This document shows, piece by piece, positions 37,949 through 47,630 of a stretch of DNA of 64,000 nucleotides (the stretch's first letter is position 1; each line of letters starts with the position of its first letter). Source of the DNA: Sphingobium sp. 66-54 (GTDB taxonomy: Bacteria; Pseudomonadota; Alphaproteobacteria; Sphingomonadales; Sphingomonadaceae). The position numbers and the translations under genes are program-made. Where the stretch lies: assembly GCA_001899715.1 (NCBI GenBank), contig MKWI01000009.1, positions 86,176 to 150,175 on the forward strand. Direction: 5' to 3'. The notes below the pieces were generated by a model, which saw only the letters and a list, made by a program, of their open reading frames with translations, did no database searches and was not told the DNA's origin.

Positions 37949-38637
37949 CAGGCGCTGGTGCGCGATTGGCCTTCCGGTTCGCCATCCCGCTCGGCGGCCA
38001 GCTCGGCCAGCCGCTTGCGCAGATTCTCCACCTCGCACTGGAGGATTTCGAGCTTCTGCGTCGCCGGGTCATAGGTCTCCGAACAAGGCGTGCCGTAGGG
38101 CGTAAAGCTTTTCTGATATTCCCTGGCGTCGACCAGCGTGGCGCGCGCCGGAATGCCGATCATCACCGCGCCGGCCGGCACGTCGCGCGTGACGACCGCA
38201 TTGGCGCCGATCCGCGCCCGCTCGCCCACCGTGATCGGCCCCAGCACCTGCGAGCCCGAGCCGATGATCGCGCCGTCGCACAAGGTCGGGTGGCGCTTGC
38301 CGGCAATGCCGTTGGCCGGGTCCGTCCCGCCCAGCGTCACGCACTGGTAGATGGTCACGTCGTCGCCGATATCCGCCGTCTCGCCGATCACGGTGAAGCC
38401 ATGGTCGATGAAGAAGTTCTTGCCGATCTTCGCGCCCGGATGGATGTCGATCGCGGTCAGGAAGCGCGAGAAATGGTTGATGAGCCGCGCCAGGAAATAG
38501 AGTCGCCAGCGGAACAGCCGGTGCGCCACGCGGTGCAGGCCCAGCGCCCACACGCCCGGATAGATGAGGATCTCCATGCGGGATCGCGGCGCGGGATCGC
38601 GCGCCTTGACGGAATCGAGATAGGACAAAAGCCCCAT
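37948..38637 (-). CDS. cysE: Serine O-acetyltransferase
   Basis: This is a 229-residue cytoplasmic enzyme acetylating L-serine to O-acetylserine, the entry to cysteine synthesis. A short N-terminal helical domain (EpsC type, lacking the longer N-terminus of enteric CysE) leads into the left-handed beta-helix, with HPGAKIGKNFFIDHG near residue 66 and GGTDPANGIAGKRHPT near 103. The family's hexapeptide repeats are seen in GDDVTIYQCVTLGG. It is divergent from a TauE/SafE gene, which fits a sulfur-related neighbourhood. Confidence 0.92.
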   Translation of the reverse strand: MGLLSYLDSVKARDPAPRSRMEILIYPGVWALGLHRVAHRLFRWRLYFLARLINHFSRFLTAIDIHPGAKIGKNFFIDHGFTVIGETADIGDDVTIYQCVTLGGTDPANGIAGKRHPTLCDGAIIGSGSQVLGPITVGERARIGANAVVTRDVPAGAVMIGIPARATLVDAREYQKSFTPYGTPCSETYDPATQKLEILQCEVENLRKRLAELAAERDGEPEGQSRTSA

Positions 38638-38796
38638 TGGCCAAAACGCCCCTTCTGGAATGACAAGCCTCCTATCTAAAGGTTGCGCACGCGCATTTCC
38701 AGAGAGATAAGCCCCCGCTCGCCAAGCGGATAAAGCGCTTGCATTATGGGCCCGCCCATTTATTTGTCGATCAAATGAATTGAGAAAGGGGTTCGT

Positions 38797-39570
38797 GTGC
38801 AGGAAAGCTGGCTCCAGTTCCTCGAATTATTATTGCCTTTCATACTGGTCGGCTTCGGGGCACAGATTATCGACGGGGCGTTGGGCATGGCCTATGGCGT
38901 GATCTCCAGCAGCCTGCTGCTGACCCTCGGCGTGCCTCCGCGCGCCGCCTCGGCCAGCGTCCACGCGGCGGAAACCTGCACCACCGCCGTCTCCGCGGTG
39001 AGCCACGTCCTCCATCGCAATGTCGATTGGAAGCTGTTCTGGAAGCTCATCATCCCCGGCGTGATCGGCGGCGTATCCGGCGCCTATTTCCTCTCCAACG
39101 TCTCCGGCGACCTCATCAAACCCTACATCCAGGCCTATCTCGTCGCCATCGGCCTGTGGCTGCTCTGGCGCGGCCTCATGTATCCGCCCAAGGCGCGCGA
39201 CCCGCGCTTCGTGGCGCCGCTGGGCCTTGTCGGCGGCTTCCTCGATGCGTCGGGCGGCGGCGGCTGGGGGCCGGTCGTCACCTCCAACCTGCTCATCCAG
39301 GGAGCGAGCCCGCGCCACACCATCGGCACGGTCAACACCGTTGAATTCTTCCTCACCCTGTCGATCAGCGCCACCTTCCTGCTGCACCTCGGCTGGGAGA
39401 CGTTCACCACCGCGACCATCGGCCTGCTGATCGGCGGCGTCATCGCGGCCCCGTTCGGCGCATGGATCGCCCGCCATGTCCCGGCCAAGCCGCTGCTCAT
39501 CATGGTCGGCGCCATCCTCACCCTCACCGCCACCTACGGCATTGCCCGCTCCCTTGCACTGATCGGCTGA
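38797..39570 (+). CDS. TauE/SafE family permease, copy 2
   Basis: This is a 257-residue inner-membrane protein with about eight helices, motifs GFGAQIIDGALGMAYG at residues 19-34 and DASGGGGWGPVV near 150. It starts at GTG with AAGGGG upstream. It lies divergent from cysE, which suggests sulfite or sulfide anion handling. It aligns along its full length with the copy at 25119-25910, including HRNVDWKLFWKLIIPG versus HRNVDWRLFRRLVVPG, so the two are paralogues. Confidence 0.88.
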   Translation: MQESWLQFLELLLPFILVGFGAQIIDGALGMAYGVISSSLLLTLGVPPRAASASVHAAETCTTAVSAVSHVLHRNVDWKLFWKLIIPGVIGGVSGAYFLSNVSGDLIKPYIQAYLVAIGLWLLWRGLMYPPKARDPRFVAPLGLVGGFLDASGGGGWGPVVTSNLLIQGASPRHTIGTVNTVEFFLTLSISATFLLHLGWETFTTATIGLLIGGVIAAPFGAWIARHVPAKPLLIMVGAILTLTATYGIARSLALIG

Positions 39571-39610
39571 ACCGCTTAAATTCCCAATCGGCCATCGAGA
39601 GGGACGATCA

Positions 39611-40537
39611 ATGTCGAGCTACATGCCGACGCTCAAGCAGCTCCAATATCTGGTAGCGCTCAAGGAGCACGGCCATTTCGGCCGGGCGGCGGAGGCCACC
39701 TTCGTCACCCAGTCCACCCTGTCCGCCGGCATCCGCGAGCTGGAATCGCTGATCGGCGTCACCCTGGTCGAGCGCACCCGGCGGATCGTCCGCTTCACCG
39801 CGCTCGGCAACCGCATCGTCGAGAAGGCGCACCGCGTGCTGCGCGAGGCAGAGGAACTGGCGGCGCTGGCGCAGGCCTCCGGTTCGCCGCTGGTCGGCGA
39901 GTTGCGGATGAGCGTCATCCCCACCATCGCGCCGTTCCTGCTGCCGCGCCTGCTGCCGCGCCTGCGCGCCGAGCGCCCCTCGCTCCAGCTCTATCTGCGC
40001 GAGGAGACCAGCCACGCCGCGCTCGATTCGCTGCGCCACGGCCATGCCGATTGCGTGCTGCTCGCCCTCCCCTTCCCGTGCGGCGACGTGGAGACGGAGG
40101 TGCTGTTCCCCGATCCGCTGCTCGTCGCCTTCCCCAAGGGCGACCCGCGCGATCCGCCCGCGCAGATCTCGCCGGACATGATCGACGGCAACCGCCTGCT
40201 GCTGCTGGAGGACGGCCACTGCCTCAAGGATCATGCGCTGGCCGCCTGCAACCGTGCGGAACTGCGCAATGAATCGCGCATCACCGGCACCTCGCTCCAT
40301 ACGCTGGTGCAGATGGTGGACAACGGCCTGGGCCTCACCCTGCTGCCGGAAATGGCGATCCAGGGCGGCATCCTCACCAATACCCAGATCGTCACCCGGC
40401 CGATCCGTTCCTCCATCGCCCATCGCGACATCGCCCTCGTCTGGCGCCGCAACTCCCCGCGCGAGACCGATTTCCGCCTGATGGCCGACATATTGCGCAC
40501 GGCCGCCACCCAGCAGAAGGACGCCGTGGCGGCCTGA
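39611..40537 (+). CDS. oxyR: LysR-type hydrogen peroxide sensor OxyR
   Basis: This is a 308-residue regulator. The N-terminal winged helix-turn-helix ([20 protein letters not shown]) precedes the sensing domain. The redox cysteines C204 and C213 ([12 protein letters not shown]) have the same nine-residue spacing as in E. coli OxyR, so disulfide switching by peroxide is expected. GAGAGGGA precedes the ATG. A peroxiredoxin gene exists at 27571, but no catalase is adjacent. Confidence 0.9.
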   Translation: MSSYMPTLKQLQYLVALKEHGHFGRAAEATFVTQSTLSAGIRELESLIGVTLVERTRRIVRFTALGNRIVEKAHRVLREAEELAALAQASGSPLVGELRMSVIPTIAPFLLPRLLPRLRAERPSLQLYLREETSHAALDSLRHGHADCVLLALPFPCGDVETEVLFPDPLLVAFPKGDPRDPPAQISPDMIDGNRLLLLEDGHCLKDHALAACNRAELRNESRITGTSLHTLVQMVDNGLGLTLLPEMAIQGGILTNTQIVTRPIRSSIAHRDIALVWRRNSPRETDFRLMADILRTAATQQKDAVAA

Positions 40538-40560
40538 GAGCGAGCAAGCCCGGAGGGCGC

Positions 40561-40938
40561 ATGACCCGGCACCGCATCTATGCGATGAGCTTCGCAAAGG
40601 TTTATCCGCTTCTGGTCGCCAAGGCGGAAAAGAAGGGTCGCACTAAAGCCGAGGTCGATGAGATCATCCGCTGGCTGACCGGATACGACGCGGCGGCGCT
40701 GGCCCGGCAATTGGCCCGGAGTGTGACCGTCGAGGATTTCTTCGCGCGGGCGCCCCGGATGAACCCCGCGCGATCGCTGATTACCGGCGTGGTCTGCGGC
40801 ATCCGCGTCGAACATATCGAGGAGCCGCTGATGCGGGAGATCCGCACTCTGGACAAGCTGATCGACGAACTCGCCAAAGGGAAGGCGATGGAGACGATCC
40901 TGCGGGCCTGGGACGGATCGCCATTCAGGAGATGGTGA
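40561..40938 (+). CDS. DUF2200 domain protein
   Basis: This is a 125-residue cytoplasmic protein beginning [25 protein letters not shown], with [20 protein letters not shown] next, the diagnostic start of DUF2200. Function is unknown. GGAGGGCGC lies before the ATG. It follows oxyR by 23 bases and may be co-transcribed. Confidence 0.88.
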   Translation: MTRHRIYAMSFAKVYPLLVAKAEKKGRTKAEVDEIIRWLTGYDAAALARQLARSVTVEDFFARAPRMNPARSLITGVVCGIRVEHIEEPLMREIRTLDKLIDELAKGKAMETILRAWDGSPFRRW

Positions 40939-41284
40939 GCCGGAGTCGGTGACGACCGAAGAGCAAAATGGTGAATTTTCCGCGATCCGGAGCGCGGCGA
41001 ACTGCCGGTCCGTGAGCACTGGAAGCACGAAAAGACGCCATTTGCAGGCCGCCAGAACTGAATGGCGATCCGTCATGGGGTAAGGACCCATTCATCGCGG
41101 GGTTGGCGCTCCGGTTGATGATCGGCCCATGCCGGGCCTCCACCCGGTCCGGCGCTCCGGCGCGGGAACACGCCGGCGCTTTGGCCGCATAGCCGCATCC
41201 CGCTTGATTTGCGGCACCGGCACTGGCATCGCTCCCCCCACGGAACGCTTCCCCCAATAGCGCGTCCATCGAAGCCGAGGTTCG
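40939..41284. other. Intergenic region without a recognisable gene
   Basis: 346 bases. No frame shows a protein-like pattern and I see no convincing repeat or hairpin. GAGG near 41277-41280 serves the following TTG start. Confidence 0.5.
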
Positions 41285-42070
41285 TTGCCCCAACCGATCC
41301 GCTCTCGTTTTCGAGCCCTGTCCGGGCGCATTCGCACGCGCTTTGGAGAGCGCGCCGCCGCGATGGCGCTGGCCCTGCTGCTCGAAGGCGGCCTCGCGCT
41401 TCTGCTGCTCACCCTCGCGCCGACGATCGTGCGCCGCGAGGAGGCGAAAGTCACCATATTCAGCATGGACGCGATGCCGGACGCGGAGCCGGCTCCCGCC
41501 GCCCCCGAACCCGAGGCACAGGACGCACGCCCGGCAAAACAGCCGCCTCAGCCCGAACAGCCCCCGGCTGAGCCCGCGGTGGTGCCTCCGCAGCCCACGC
41601 CGCCCGCACCGCCCCTGTTGACGCTGTCCCGCGACCAGATGGCCGCGGCAGACATCAGCAGCATGCGGCCGGCCCCTCCCGCACCGGCGCCCCGGCCGAA
41701 GATGATCGGCCCGCCCGATACCGGCAATCCCGGCGATAGCCAGCGCGTCTCCGGGCAGGGGCCCCATGGCGAGCCGCTTTATGCCGCCGCCTGGTATCGC
41801 GAGCCTTATGATGACGAACTGCGCGGCTATCTCTCGACGGCGCAGGGGCCGGGCTGGGGCCTGATCGCCTGCCGCACCGTGCCCGACTATCGCGTGGAAG
41901 ACTGCGTGGCGGTGGGCGAATATCCGCCGGGATCGAACATCACCCGCGCCATTCTGGCCGCCGCCTGGCAATTCCGCGTTCGTCCGCCGCGCATTGGCGG
42001 GCGGACCATGGTGGGCGAATGGGTGCGGATCCGGATCGACTATGAGATGCGGCGGCCATCGGCGCCATAG
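41285..42070 (+). CDS. TonB-like periplasm-spanning protein
   Basis: This is a 261-residue protein. A short basic N-terminus precedes one membrane segment (about residues 27-49), followed by a proline/alanine/glutamate-rich periplasmic stretch (about 55-150). A C-terminal domain of ~95 residues contains WGLIACRTVPDYRVEDC and ILAAAWQFRVRPPRIGG. The architecture and last domain resemble TonB, which links the inner membrane to outer-membrane receptors, but no ExbBD genes are adjacent. It starts at TTG with GAGG upstream; an ATG at 41363 is just before the membrane segment. It could also be an unrelated proline-rich envelope protein. Confidence 0.65.
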   Translation: MPQPIRSRFRALSGRIRTRFGERAAAMALALLLEGGLALLLLTLAPTIVRREEAKVTIFSMDAMPDAEPAPAAPEPEAQDARPAKQPPQPEQPPAEPAVVPPQPTPPAPPLLTLSRDQMAAADISSMRPAPPAPAPRPKMIGPPDTGNPGDSQRVSGQGPHGEPLYAAAWYREPYDDELRGYLSTAQGPGWGLIACRTVPDYRVEDCVAVGEYPPGSNITRAILAAAWQFRVRPPRIGGRTMVGEWVRIRIDYEMRRPSAP

Positions 42071-42214
42071 GCTACCGCAACGGACTGCATCGCGCCTGTC
42101 GGCGGGCACCCGGACATAGCGCTGTCCTACACGCCCTCGTCCTGCCATGGTCGTCTGCCCGGCGATCAGCCGTTGGCGATCAGCCGCACCCGCTCTTTGT
42201 TACGGTCGAAAACT

Positions 42215-42265
42215 GCGAAAAAAATCGGTGCCACCCCGCGACTTTCGTGACTTTCGAAAGAATAT
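42215..42265. repeat. Intergenic repeat, family D, copy 2 (inverted)
   Basis: Contains GACTTTCGTGACTTTCG preceded by CACCCCG and an A-run. It is the inverted counterpart of 10537-10589. It lies just downstream of moaE. Confidence 0.75.
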
Positions 42266-42280
42266 TGCGCGGCGCCGATC

Positions 42281-42736
42281 CTATTCGCCCGACCAGCGTG
42301 CCGCCCGGTCGTCATCCTCGGCGGCCGCCTCCACCCACGTGCCCGAGCCGTCGCGGCGGAGGGTGCGCTTCCAGAAGGGCGCGGAAACCTTGAGCCAGTC
42401 GATGAGGAAGGCGCAGGCTTCCAGCGCGGCGGTCCGGTGCGAGGACGCGGTGCCCACGAACACGATGCGCGCGCCCACCGGCAGCGTGCCGTGGCGGTGG
42501 ATCACGGTCACGCCGAGCAGCGGCCAGCGCGCGGCCGCTCGCGCCACGATCTCGCCGATCTGCCGCTCGGTCATTGCGGGGTAATGCTCCAGGTGCAGCG
42601 CCTCCAGCCCGCCATCGTCGCGCACCAGCCCGGTGAAGCTTGCCACCGCGCCGCCGGGCAGCGCCTCCAGCGGGGCCAGCTCCGCCGCCGGATCGAAATC
42701 CTCCGGCCCCACCCGCACGACGAGACGCGGCGCCAC
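42281..42736 (-). CDS. moaE: Molybdopterin synthase catalytic subunit
   Basis: The protein has 151 residues and joins with MoaD to insert sulfur into precursor Z in molybdenum cofactor synthesis. It shows FTGLVRD near residue 34, LHLEHYPAMTERQI near 47, VIHRHGTLPVG near 79, and the catalytic-lysine region KVSAPFWKRT near 116. It starts at GTG four bases after the moaD stop; together with pgsA this is a three-gene operon. Confidence 0.93.
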   Translation of the reverse strand: MAPRLVVRVGPEDFDPAAELAPLEALPGGAVASFTGLVRDDGGLEALHLEHYPAMTERQIGEIVARAAARWPLLGVTVIHRHGTLPVGARIVFVGTASSHRTAALEACAFLIDWLKVSAPFWKRTLRRDGSGTWVEAAAEDDDRAARWSGE

Positions 42737-42739
42737 CGC

Positions 42740-43000
42740 TCAGCCCCCGGTGACGGGCGGGAACAGCGCCAGCTCGCGCGCCTCGCCGATCGGCGTATCG
42801 AGCAGCACGAAACGCTGGTCGAGCGCCGCCCGCAAGCGAGCGCGGTCGGCGAAGGCGGCGGCATGGCCGGGGCTCTCGGCCGCCAGCCGGTCGAGCAGCG
42901 CGGCGATGCTCGTCTCCGCGCCGGGATGGTCGATCCGCTGCTCGTCGCGGCCGATGCGCTCGCGCACCCAGGCGAAATAGAGGATGGTGAGCCCGGCCAT
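42740..43000 (-). CDS. moaD: Molybdopterin synthase sulfur carrier subunit
   Basis: This is an 86-residue ubiquitin-like protein ending in the required Gly-Gly (FPPVTGG), the site of adenylation and thiocarboxylation. It starts three bases after the pgsA stop and is followed directly by moaE. Confidence 0.93.
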   Translation of the reverse strand: MAGLTILYFAWVRERIGRDEQRIDHPGAETSIAALLDRLAAESPGHAAAFADRARLRAALDQRFVLLDTPIGEARELALFPPVTGG

Positions 43001-43003
43001 GGC

Positions 43004-43570
43004 TCAGGCGGTCATGTGCTTGAGGCCGGCGCGCAGATAGTCCCAGCCTGTCACCAGCGTGATGATCGCCGCCGCCCACAAGGTGACGAGGCCGAACATC
43101 TGGATGAAGGCGATGTGCGGCAGCCCGCCGGCGAGAATCAGCGCGCCGAGCGAGACGAGTTGCAGCGCCGTCTTCCATTTGGCGAGGCGCGAGACCGGCA
43201 CGGAGATGCGCAGGCCCGCAAGGAACTCACGCAGGCCGGAGACGGCGATCTCGCGCAGCAGAATGACCAGCGCCGCGATGATGTGCGCGCCCTGAATATT
43301 GCGGTTGGCGCACAGGATGAGGATCACCGCCCCGACCATGATCTTGTCTGCGATGGGATCGAGGAAGATGCCGAGCTTGGAGACGGTGCCCTGCGCGCGC
43401 GCCAGATAGCCGTCGAAATAATCGGTGATGCCCATCAGGCAGTAAAGCCCGAACGCCAGCAGATAGCCGAGGCTCCACGCCCGGTCCGCATCGGCCGGCC
43501 ACAGCAGGGCGACGAGCAGCGGCACGGCAAGAATGCGCGAGAGCGTCAGAATGTTCGGCAGGAGCATCAT
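43004..43570 (-). CDS. pgsA: CDP-diacylglycerol--glycerol-3-phosphate 3-phosphatidyltransferase
   Basis: This is a 188-residue inner-membrane enzyme making phosphatidylglycerol phosphate. The CDP-alcohol phosphatidyltransferase signature is complete: DYFDGYLAR, then eight residues, G, three, D, three, D (FLDPIAD), near residues 50-75. There are about four to five further helices. It starts at ATG 43570 (MMLLPNILTLSR); the open reading goes to 43612 but conservation begins here. It forms an operon with moaD and moaE, a common alphaproteobacterial arrangement. Confidence 0.92.
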   Translation of the reverse strand: MMLLPNILTLSRILAVPLLVALLWPADADRAWSLGYLLAFGLYCLMGITDYFDGYLARAQGTVSKLGIFLDPIADKIMVGAVILILCANRNIQGAHIIAALVILLREIAVSGLREFLAGLRISVPVSRLAKWKTALQLVSLGALILAGGLPHIAFIQMFGLVTLWAAAIITLVTGWDYLRAGLKHMTA

Positions 43571-43617
43571 CACGGCGCATTCAGGCCTGCCACAGCCCAT
43601 CGCCGCAGACAAGAGGC

Positions 43618-43668
43618 AGCAGAGGGGGGCAGCAGAGGGGGGCAGCAGGCGGGGGACAGCAGGCGAGT
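43618..43668. repeat. G-rich tandem repeat upstream of pgsA
   Basis: About three imperfect units of the type ggcagcagagggg/ggcagcaggcggggga. It may sit in the pgsA promoter region and is prone to slippage. Confidence 0.6.
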
Positions 43669-43827
43669 TTCCCGGCGGAAGGAAAGGCGGGAGCCGGGTC
43701 CCCAGCGCGCCCGATGGATGACATTGTCCATCTTTTCTGGGCCGCTGTCTTTCCTCCGACCAATTTCAGGTCTAGAAAGCCCGCGCGGCGGCTCGGGTCC
43801 CGCCGACTATAATGAGCAGATTCCTAT

Positions 43828-45150
43828 ATGCAGGCATCCCTGCGGCTTCTTGCGCACCGAAAATTCCTGCCGCTGTTCACCACGCAGTTCCTCGGCGCCT
43901 TCAACGACAATCTGTTCAAGACGGCGATGATCCTGTTCGCCACCTATGTCGTCTTCGAGGATCCCCGGCAGGAATCGAATTTCAACGCCATCGCCACCGG
44001 GCTGTTCATCCTGCCCTTCTTCCTCCTCTCCGCGCTCTCCGGCCAGCTTGCCGACAATATGGACAAGGCGCGGATCATCCGGCTGGTGAAGCTGGCGGAG
44101 ATCGGCATCATGGCGGTCGGTGGATGCGGGTTGCTGCTCTGTCAGGCGCATCCCTGGATCGGCGTGGGGCTGATGCTCGGCGCGGTGTTCGCCATGGGTA
44201 TCCACTCGACCTTCTTCGGGCCGATCAAATACGCCATCCTGCCCCAGCATCTGCCCGAGGACCATGTGCTCGGCGGTACCGGCCTCGTCGAGGCGGGGAC
44301 CTATATCGCCATCCTCGCCGGCACCATCGTCGCGGGATGGATCACGCCCGCCATGGCCGCCGGTGCCGTGTTCACGATTGCGCTGGCCGGCTATGTCGCT
44401 GGCCGCTTCGTCCCGCCCGCGCCGCGCATGGGACCGCCGGTGGAGCTGGACTACAATCCCTTCCGCGCCTCCTGGCGGCTGATCTACGGCACCATGCACA
44501 TCCGCCGGCTGTTCCTCGCCATCATGTCGATCAGCTTCTTCTGGATGATCGCCACGGTGCTCATCGTCATCTTCCCGCCGATGGTGAAGAACGATTTCAC
44601 CGCCAGCAAGGAAGTGGCGAGCCTGTTCCTGGCCATCTTCTCGGTCGGCGTCGCGGTCGGTTCGGTAGCGATCAACCGGCTGCTGCAAGGCCATGTCTCG
44701 GCGCGCTATTCGCCCGTCTCGGTGCTGATGATGGCCGCCTTCGTCTGGTTCTTCCAGTTCGTCTCGCAAGGCTGGGCGCAAGCGCCGGAGGGCACGCTCT
44801 ACAGCGTATCGGATTTTCTTGCCCAACCGCATAGCTGGCGGGTGCTCGTCGCATTGTTCGGCATCGCGATGTTCGGCGGCATGTTCGTGGTGCCGCTCTA
44901 CGCCTTCCTGACCACGACCGTGCGCAAGGACGAAACCGCGCGCACCGTGGCCGCCAACAATGTCGTCAATTCCGGCGCGATGGTGTTTGGCGCGCTCGTC
45001 ATCCTCGGCGCCACCGGCGCAGGGCTCAGCAACGGCCACGCGCTGCTCATCGTGTGCCTGATGTGTTTCTTCTCGGCCTTCCTCGCGCTTAGGCTCCACC
45101 GCGCCTGCGACGCGGACGCGCATGTGCCACAGCACGAGCGCATCGGCTGA
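43828..45150 (+). CDS. MFS transporter, LplT-like
   Basis: This is a 440-residue inner-membrane protein with about twelve helices. The N-terminal FTTQFLGAFNDNLFKTA and GPIKYAILPQHL near residue 130 are typical of the lysophospholipid transporter LplT, which flips lysophospholipids for reacylation. In many bacteria this is fused to an acyltransferase/acyl-ACP synthetase; here it is stand-alone. It is divergent from pgsA, another phospholipid gene. The start ATG 43828 has only a weak ribosome site. Confidence 0.82.
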   Translation: MQASLRLLAHRKFLPLFTTQFLGAFNDNLFKTAMILFATYVVFEDPRQESNFNAIATGLFILPFFLLSALSGQLADNMDKARIIRLVKLAEIGIMAVGGCGLLLCQAHPWIGVGLMLGAVFAMGIHSTFFGPIKYAILPQHLPEDHVLGGTGLVEAGTYIAILAGTIVAGWITPAMAAGAVFTIALAGYVAGRFVPPAPRMGPPVELDYNPFRASWRLIYGTMHIRRLFLAIMSISFFWMIATVLIVIFPPMVKNDFTASKEVASLFLAIFSVGVAVGSVAINRLLQGHVSARYSPVSVLMMAAFVWFFQFVSQGWAQAPEGTLYSVSDFLAQPHSWRVLVALFGIAMFGGMFVVPLYAFLTTTVRKDETARTVAANNVVNSGAMVFGALVILGATGAGLSNGHALLIVCLMCFFSAFLALRLHRACDADAHVPQHERIG

Positions 45151-45165
45151 CGGCCGCCGGGCCGA

Positions 45166-45366
45166 TCAAAGAATGAAGGTGTAGGCGACGGTGAAGAACG
45201 CCGCGAAGCTGAGCATGAACAGCTTCCAGTCCTGATCTTCATCGTCCGCATGCGGCGCAGGCGGTGGCGCGGCCTGCTCGCGCGGCATTGCGAATATATG
45301 GCGGGGCAGGCTCCGGCGGAACGGATGCCGGGCCTGCTCATGCGTCAGGACAAGCGCTCTCCTCAT
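45166..45366 (-). CDS. Small single-pass membrane protein
   Basis: The protein has about 66 residues: a basic N-terminus, an acidic patch DDEDQD and a C-terminal membrane helix (WKLFMLSFAAFFTVAYTFIL). The start may be 45366, 45372 or 45375, or a shorter version from 45288; none has a clear ribosome site. I do not recognise a family. The compact amphipathic-plus-helix layout supports a real gene, though weakly. Confidence 0.45.
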   Translation of the reverse strand: MRRALVLTHEQARHPFRRSLPRHIFAMPREQAAPPPAPHADDEDQDWKLFMLSFAAFFTVAYTFIL

Positions 45367-45608
45367 GGCCATCATGGTTATCGCGACGTTAACGTAATGA
45401 ACAGGAACAAAGAAGGTTAACGCGTATCTGTCCCACGCCGGGACAGGCAGCCTCCGTTCATCGCACTGCTTCACGGCTCGTCCCGGAATAGAGCGGTCCG
45501 CGTCCGCCACCCCAGTCTTGGAAAACGCTTTCTTAACCGCGTTGTGGCCATGCTCCAGCCACATCGCGCCCTCGGGCGCTCCAGTTTCGATCCGGAGTTT
45601 TTCCGACC

Positions 45609-47600
45609 ATGCTCGCCAAGATCAAATGGGCCACGCCCTTCGCTCTCGTCACGCTTCTCGCAGGTTGCGGCGGCGGGGGCGGCGTGAATTCCACGCCCAC
45701 ACCTACACCGACGCCCACCGTCGGCACTCCGGCGCCAACACCCACGCCAACCGGCACGCCCGCACCCACACCGTCGCCATCACCGTCGCCGTCGCCGTCG
45801 CCGTCGCCAACTCCTTCACCATCGCCTACTCCGTCGCCTACCCCATCGCCTACCCCGTCGCCGACGCCTTCTCCCACGCCTTCTCCCACGCCTTCGCCAA
45901 CACCGACACCCACGCCGCCTCCTCCTCCAACGCCGTCCACAAACGGACCCAATGCGGACCTCATGGGGACGTTGAAATCGGAAAGCTTCACCAGCGATGG
46001 AGCCAATTCGGCCGGGCGCTTCTATGCGGATGCGCGGCCCGTCGAGAACGGCACGACCGGTTACGGTACGCTCACGATCGCTTACGACGCGGCGACCCAG
46101 AGCTACACGATCAGCACCGCCGGTCGCAGCGCCACCTTTGCGCCCGCCAATCTTGTCGTGTCAGGCTCAGCGGATTTCGTCAGTTTCGAGAAGATCGGCG
46201 CGACCAGCGAGGCGCTGACCATGACGCGGCCAGGAACCAGCGGCCCGTTGACCTACCAATATGTCAGCGGCGGCGCCTGGGAACGCGCTACGATGAGCGG
46301 TGGCGTGCTCGATTTCTCATACGACCCCTTCACCTTCGGCGCCGAAACGCCGGACGCGGCGCTACGCCGCACCGGCATCGGTACCTATGCGGTGAGCCTG
46401 GTTGGCGCGCGAGCCATGGATGCACCTTACGCCATGGCCGGCAGCGGCACCATGCAGGTCGATTTCCAGCGAGGGGCGCTCTCCAGCAGCGGCGTGTTGA
46501 CCAGCATCGACGTATCGACCGGGCTCATCAAAAGCATCGGCATCTTCTTTGGCGAGGCCGATCTAGCGAGCACCATGAATGCCTTTTCCGGCGATTTCTC
46601 CATGGATGACGGCAAGCGCTTCACCGGCGGCTGGAGCGGCCGCTTTTATGGGCCGGGCAGTCAGGAAGTGGGCGCGGCGTGGCACCTCGCCAGCGCCGAC
46701 GGCGAAGTAGCGGCGGGCTATCTGCTCGGGCGGGAGGACAGCTCCATCGCCCCCTTCAACAGCGCGCTGACGGACCTCACCTTCAGCGAGGGGTTCGCGC
46801 ACCGCTTCAGCCAGCTCGCCTATACCGATCTGGGCGGCGGCACCAGCGCCGCCGATGCCGAACTGCTCCGCTCGGACGGCGCGTTCGCGGTCGATCCCGA
46901 GACCGGCCAATTCAGCTATATCGACGGGGCACGCGGCATCAACACGCAGTTCGGTTCGGCCTCGCGCGTCGCCAGCGAGTCCACCAATGCGGTCGACGTT
47001 TACCGGATTACCGGATCGGATGGTCTCAGCTACACGCTCACTCTCAACAAGGCGGGCGCAGGCAACCCGGCCATCGCCCTCACTTATGCCAGTTTCGGCC
47101 ATTGGGAGAAGGCGCAGGGAACCAGCACCGACCGATTGGACCGGTGGTTCGCCTGGGGAATCCGCACCAACGGCTTCCAGATCCCGACCGGCACGGGCCA
47201 TTTCGACGGTATTGTGCGAGGCACGGCGGTGCGGTTCAACGGCGGCGAGACCTATTCGCTGAGCGGCACCAGCAGCTTCGACATGAACTTCAGCGCCGGC
47301 AACTTTACCGGCTCGCTCAACCCCATCGGCACCAGCCTCGCGAACGGCTCGACGCGCGACTTCGGCACATTCGGCATCGCCAATGGCGTGATCGACCTCG
47401 ATGCCGGCCTCAACGCGAATATCGTTAACGGCGGCAACGCCTATCTCGGTTTCTTCGAAGGCGCGCTGTTCGGCCCGCAGGCGACCGAGCTGGGCGGCAG
47501 TTTCGGCTTCCAGACCGAACCGACCAGCGGCACCATCTCACCGAGCAGCAATGGTGCCTTCCTGAGCGGCGTCATCGTGGCGAAGCGGCCGGGCAGTTGA
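45609..47600 (+). CDS. Surface lipoprotein with Pro-Ser/Thr linker and TbpB-like lobes
   Basis: The protein has 663 residues. The leader ends LLAGC, making C20 the lipidated cysteine, followed by a glycine run. Residues 28-110 are an almost pure alternation of Pro with Thr or Ser, an extended flexible arm. The rest has two similar beta-rich lobes, each ending with the motif typical of transferrin-binding-protein-B-like barrels: [13 protein letters not shown] near residue 346 and [11 protein letters not shown] near residue 621. The bilobed plan and the Slam gene 30 bases downstream point to a lipoprotein displayed on the cell surface, probably capturing a nutrient ligand. The ligand is unknown; transferrin itself is implausible for a free-living sphingomonad. 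Confidence 0.8.
   Translation: MLAKIKWATPFALVTLLAGCGGGGGVNSTPTPTPTPTVGTPAPTPTPTGTPAPTPSPSPSPSPSPSPTPSPSPTPSPTPSPTPSPTPSPTPSPTPSPTPTPTPPPPPTPSTNGPNADLMGTLKSESFTSDGANSAGRFYADARPVENGTTGYGTLTIAYDAATQSYTISTAGRSATFAPANLVVSGSADFVSFEKIGATSEALTMTRPGTSGPLTYQYVSGGAWERATMSGGVLDFSYDPFTFGAETPDAALRRTGIGTYAVSLVGARAMDAPYAMAGSGTMQVDFQRGALSSSGVLTSIDVSTGLIKSIGIFFGEADLASTMNAFSGDFSMDDGKRFTGGWSGRFYGPGSQEVGAAWHLASADGEVAAGYLLGREDSSIAPFNSALTDLTFSEGFAHRFSQLAYTDLGGGTSAADAELLRSDGAFAVDPETGQFSYIDGARGINTQFGSASRVASESTNAVDVYRITGSDGLSYTLTLNKAGAGNPAIALTYASFGHWEKAQGTSTDRLDRWFAWGIRTNGFQIPTGTGHFDGIVRGTAVRFNGGETYSLSGTSSFDMNFSAGNFTGSLNPIGTSLANGSTRDFGTFGIANGVIDLDAGLNANIVNGGNAYLGFFEGALFGPQATELGGSFGFQTEPTSGTISPSSNGAFLSGVIVAKRPGS
45700..45935 (+). 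repeat. Hexanucleotide-type repeats encoding the (Pro-Ser/Thr)n arm
   Basis: Successive ccgtcg, ccgacg, ccatcg and cctact-type units keep the frame in multiples of six. Replication slippage would lengthen or shorten the arm without breaking the gene. Confidence 0.85.
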
Positions 47601-47630
47601 CGCAGCAGGCTTCTTTCGATTGATGACCTC

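Noticed and set aside
45700..45935. CRISPR-like array
   Set aside because: Repeats are contiguous hexamers without spacers and lie in a coding frame; no cas genes are present.
45533..46006. Valine-glycine repeat protein on the minus strand
   Set aside because: It is the antisense reading of the Pro-Ser/Thr hexamer repeats of the surface lipoprotein.
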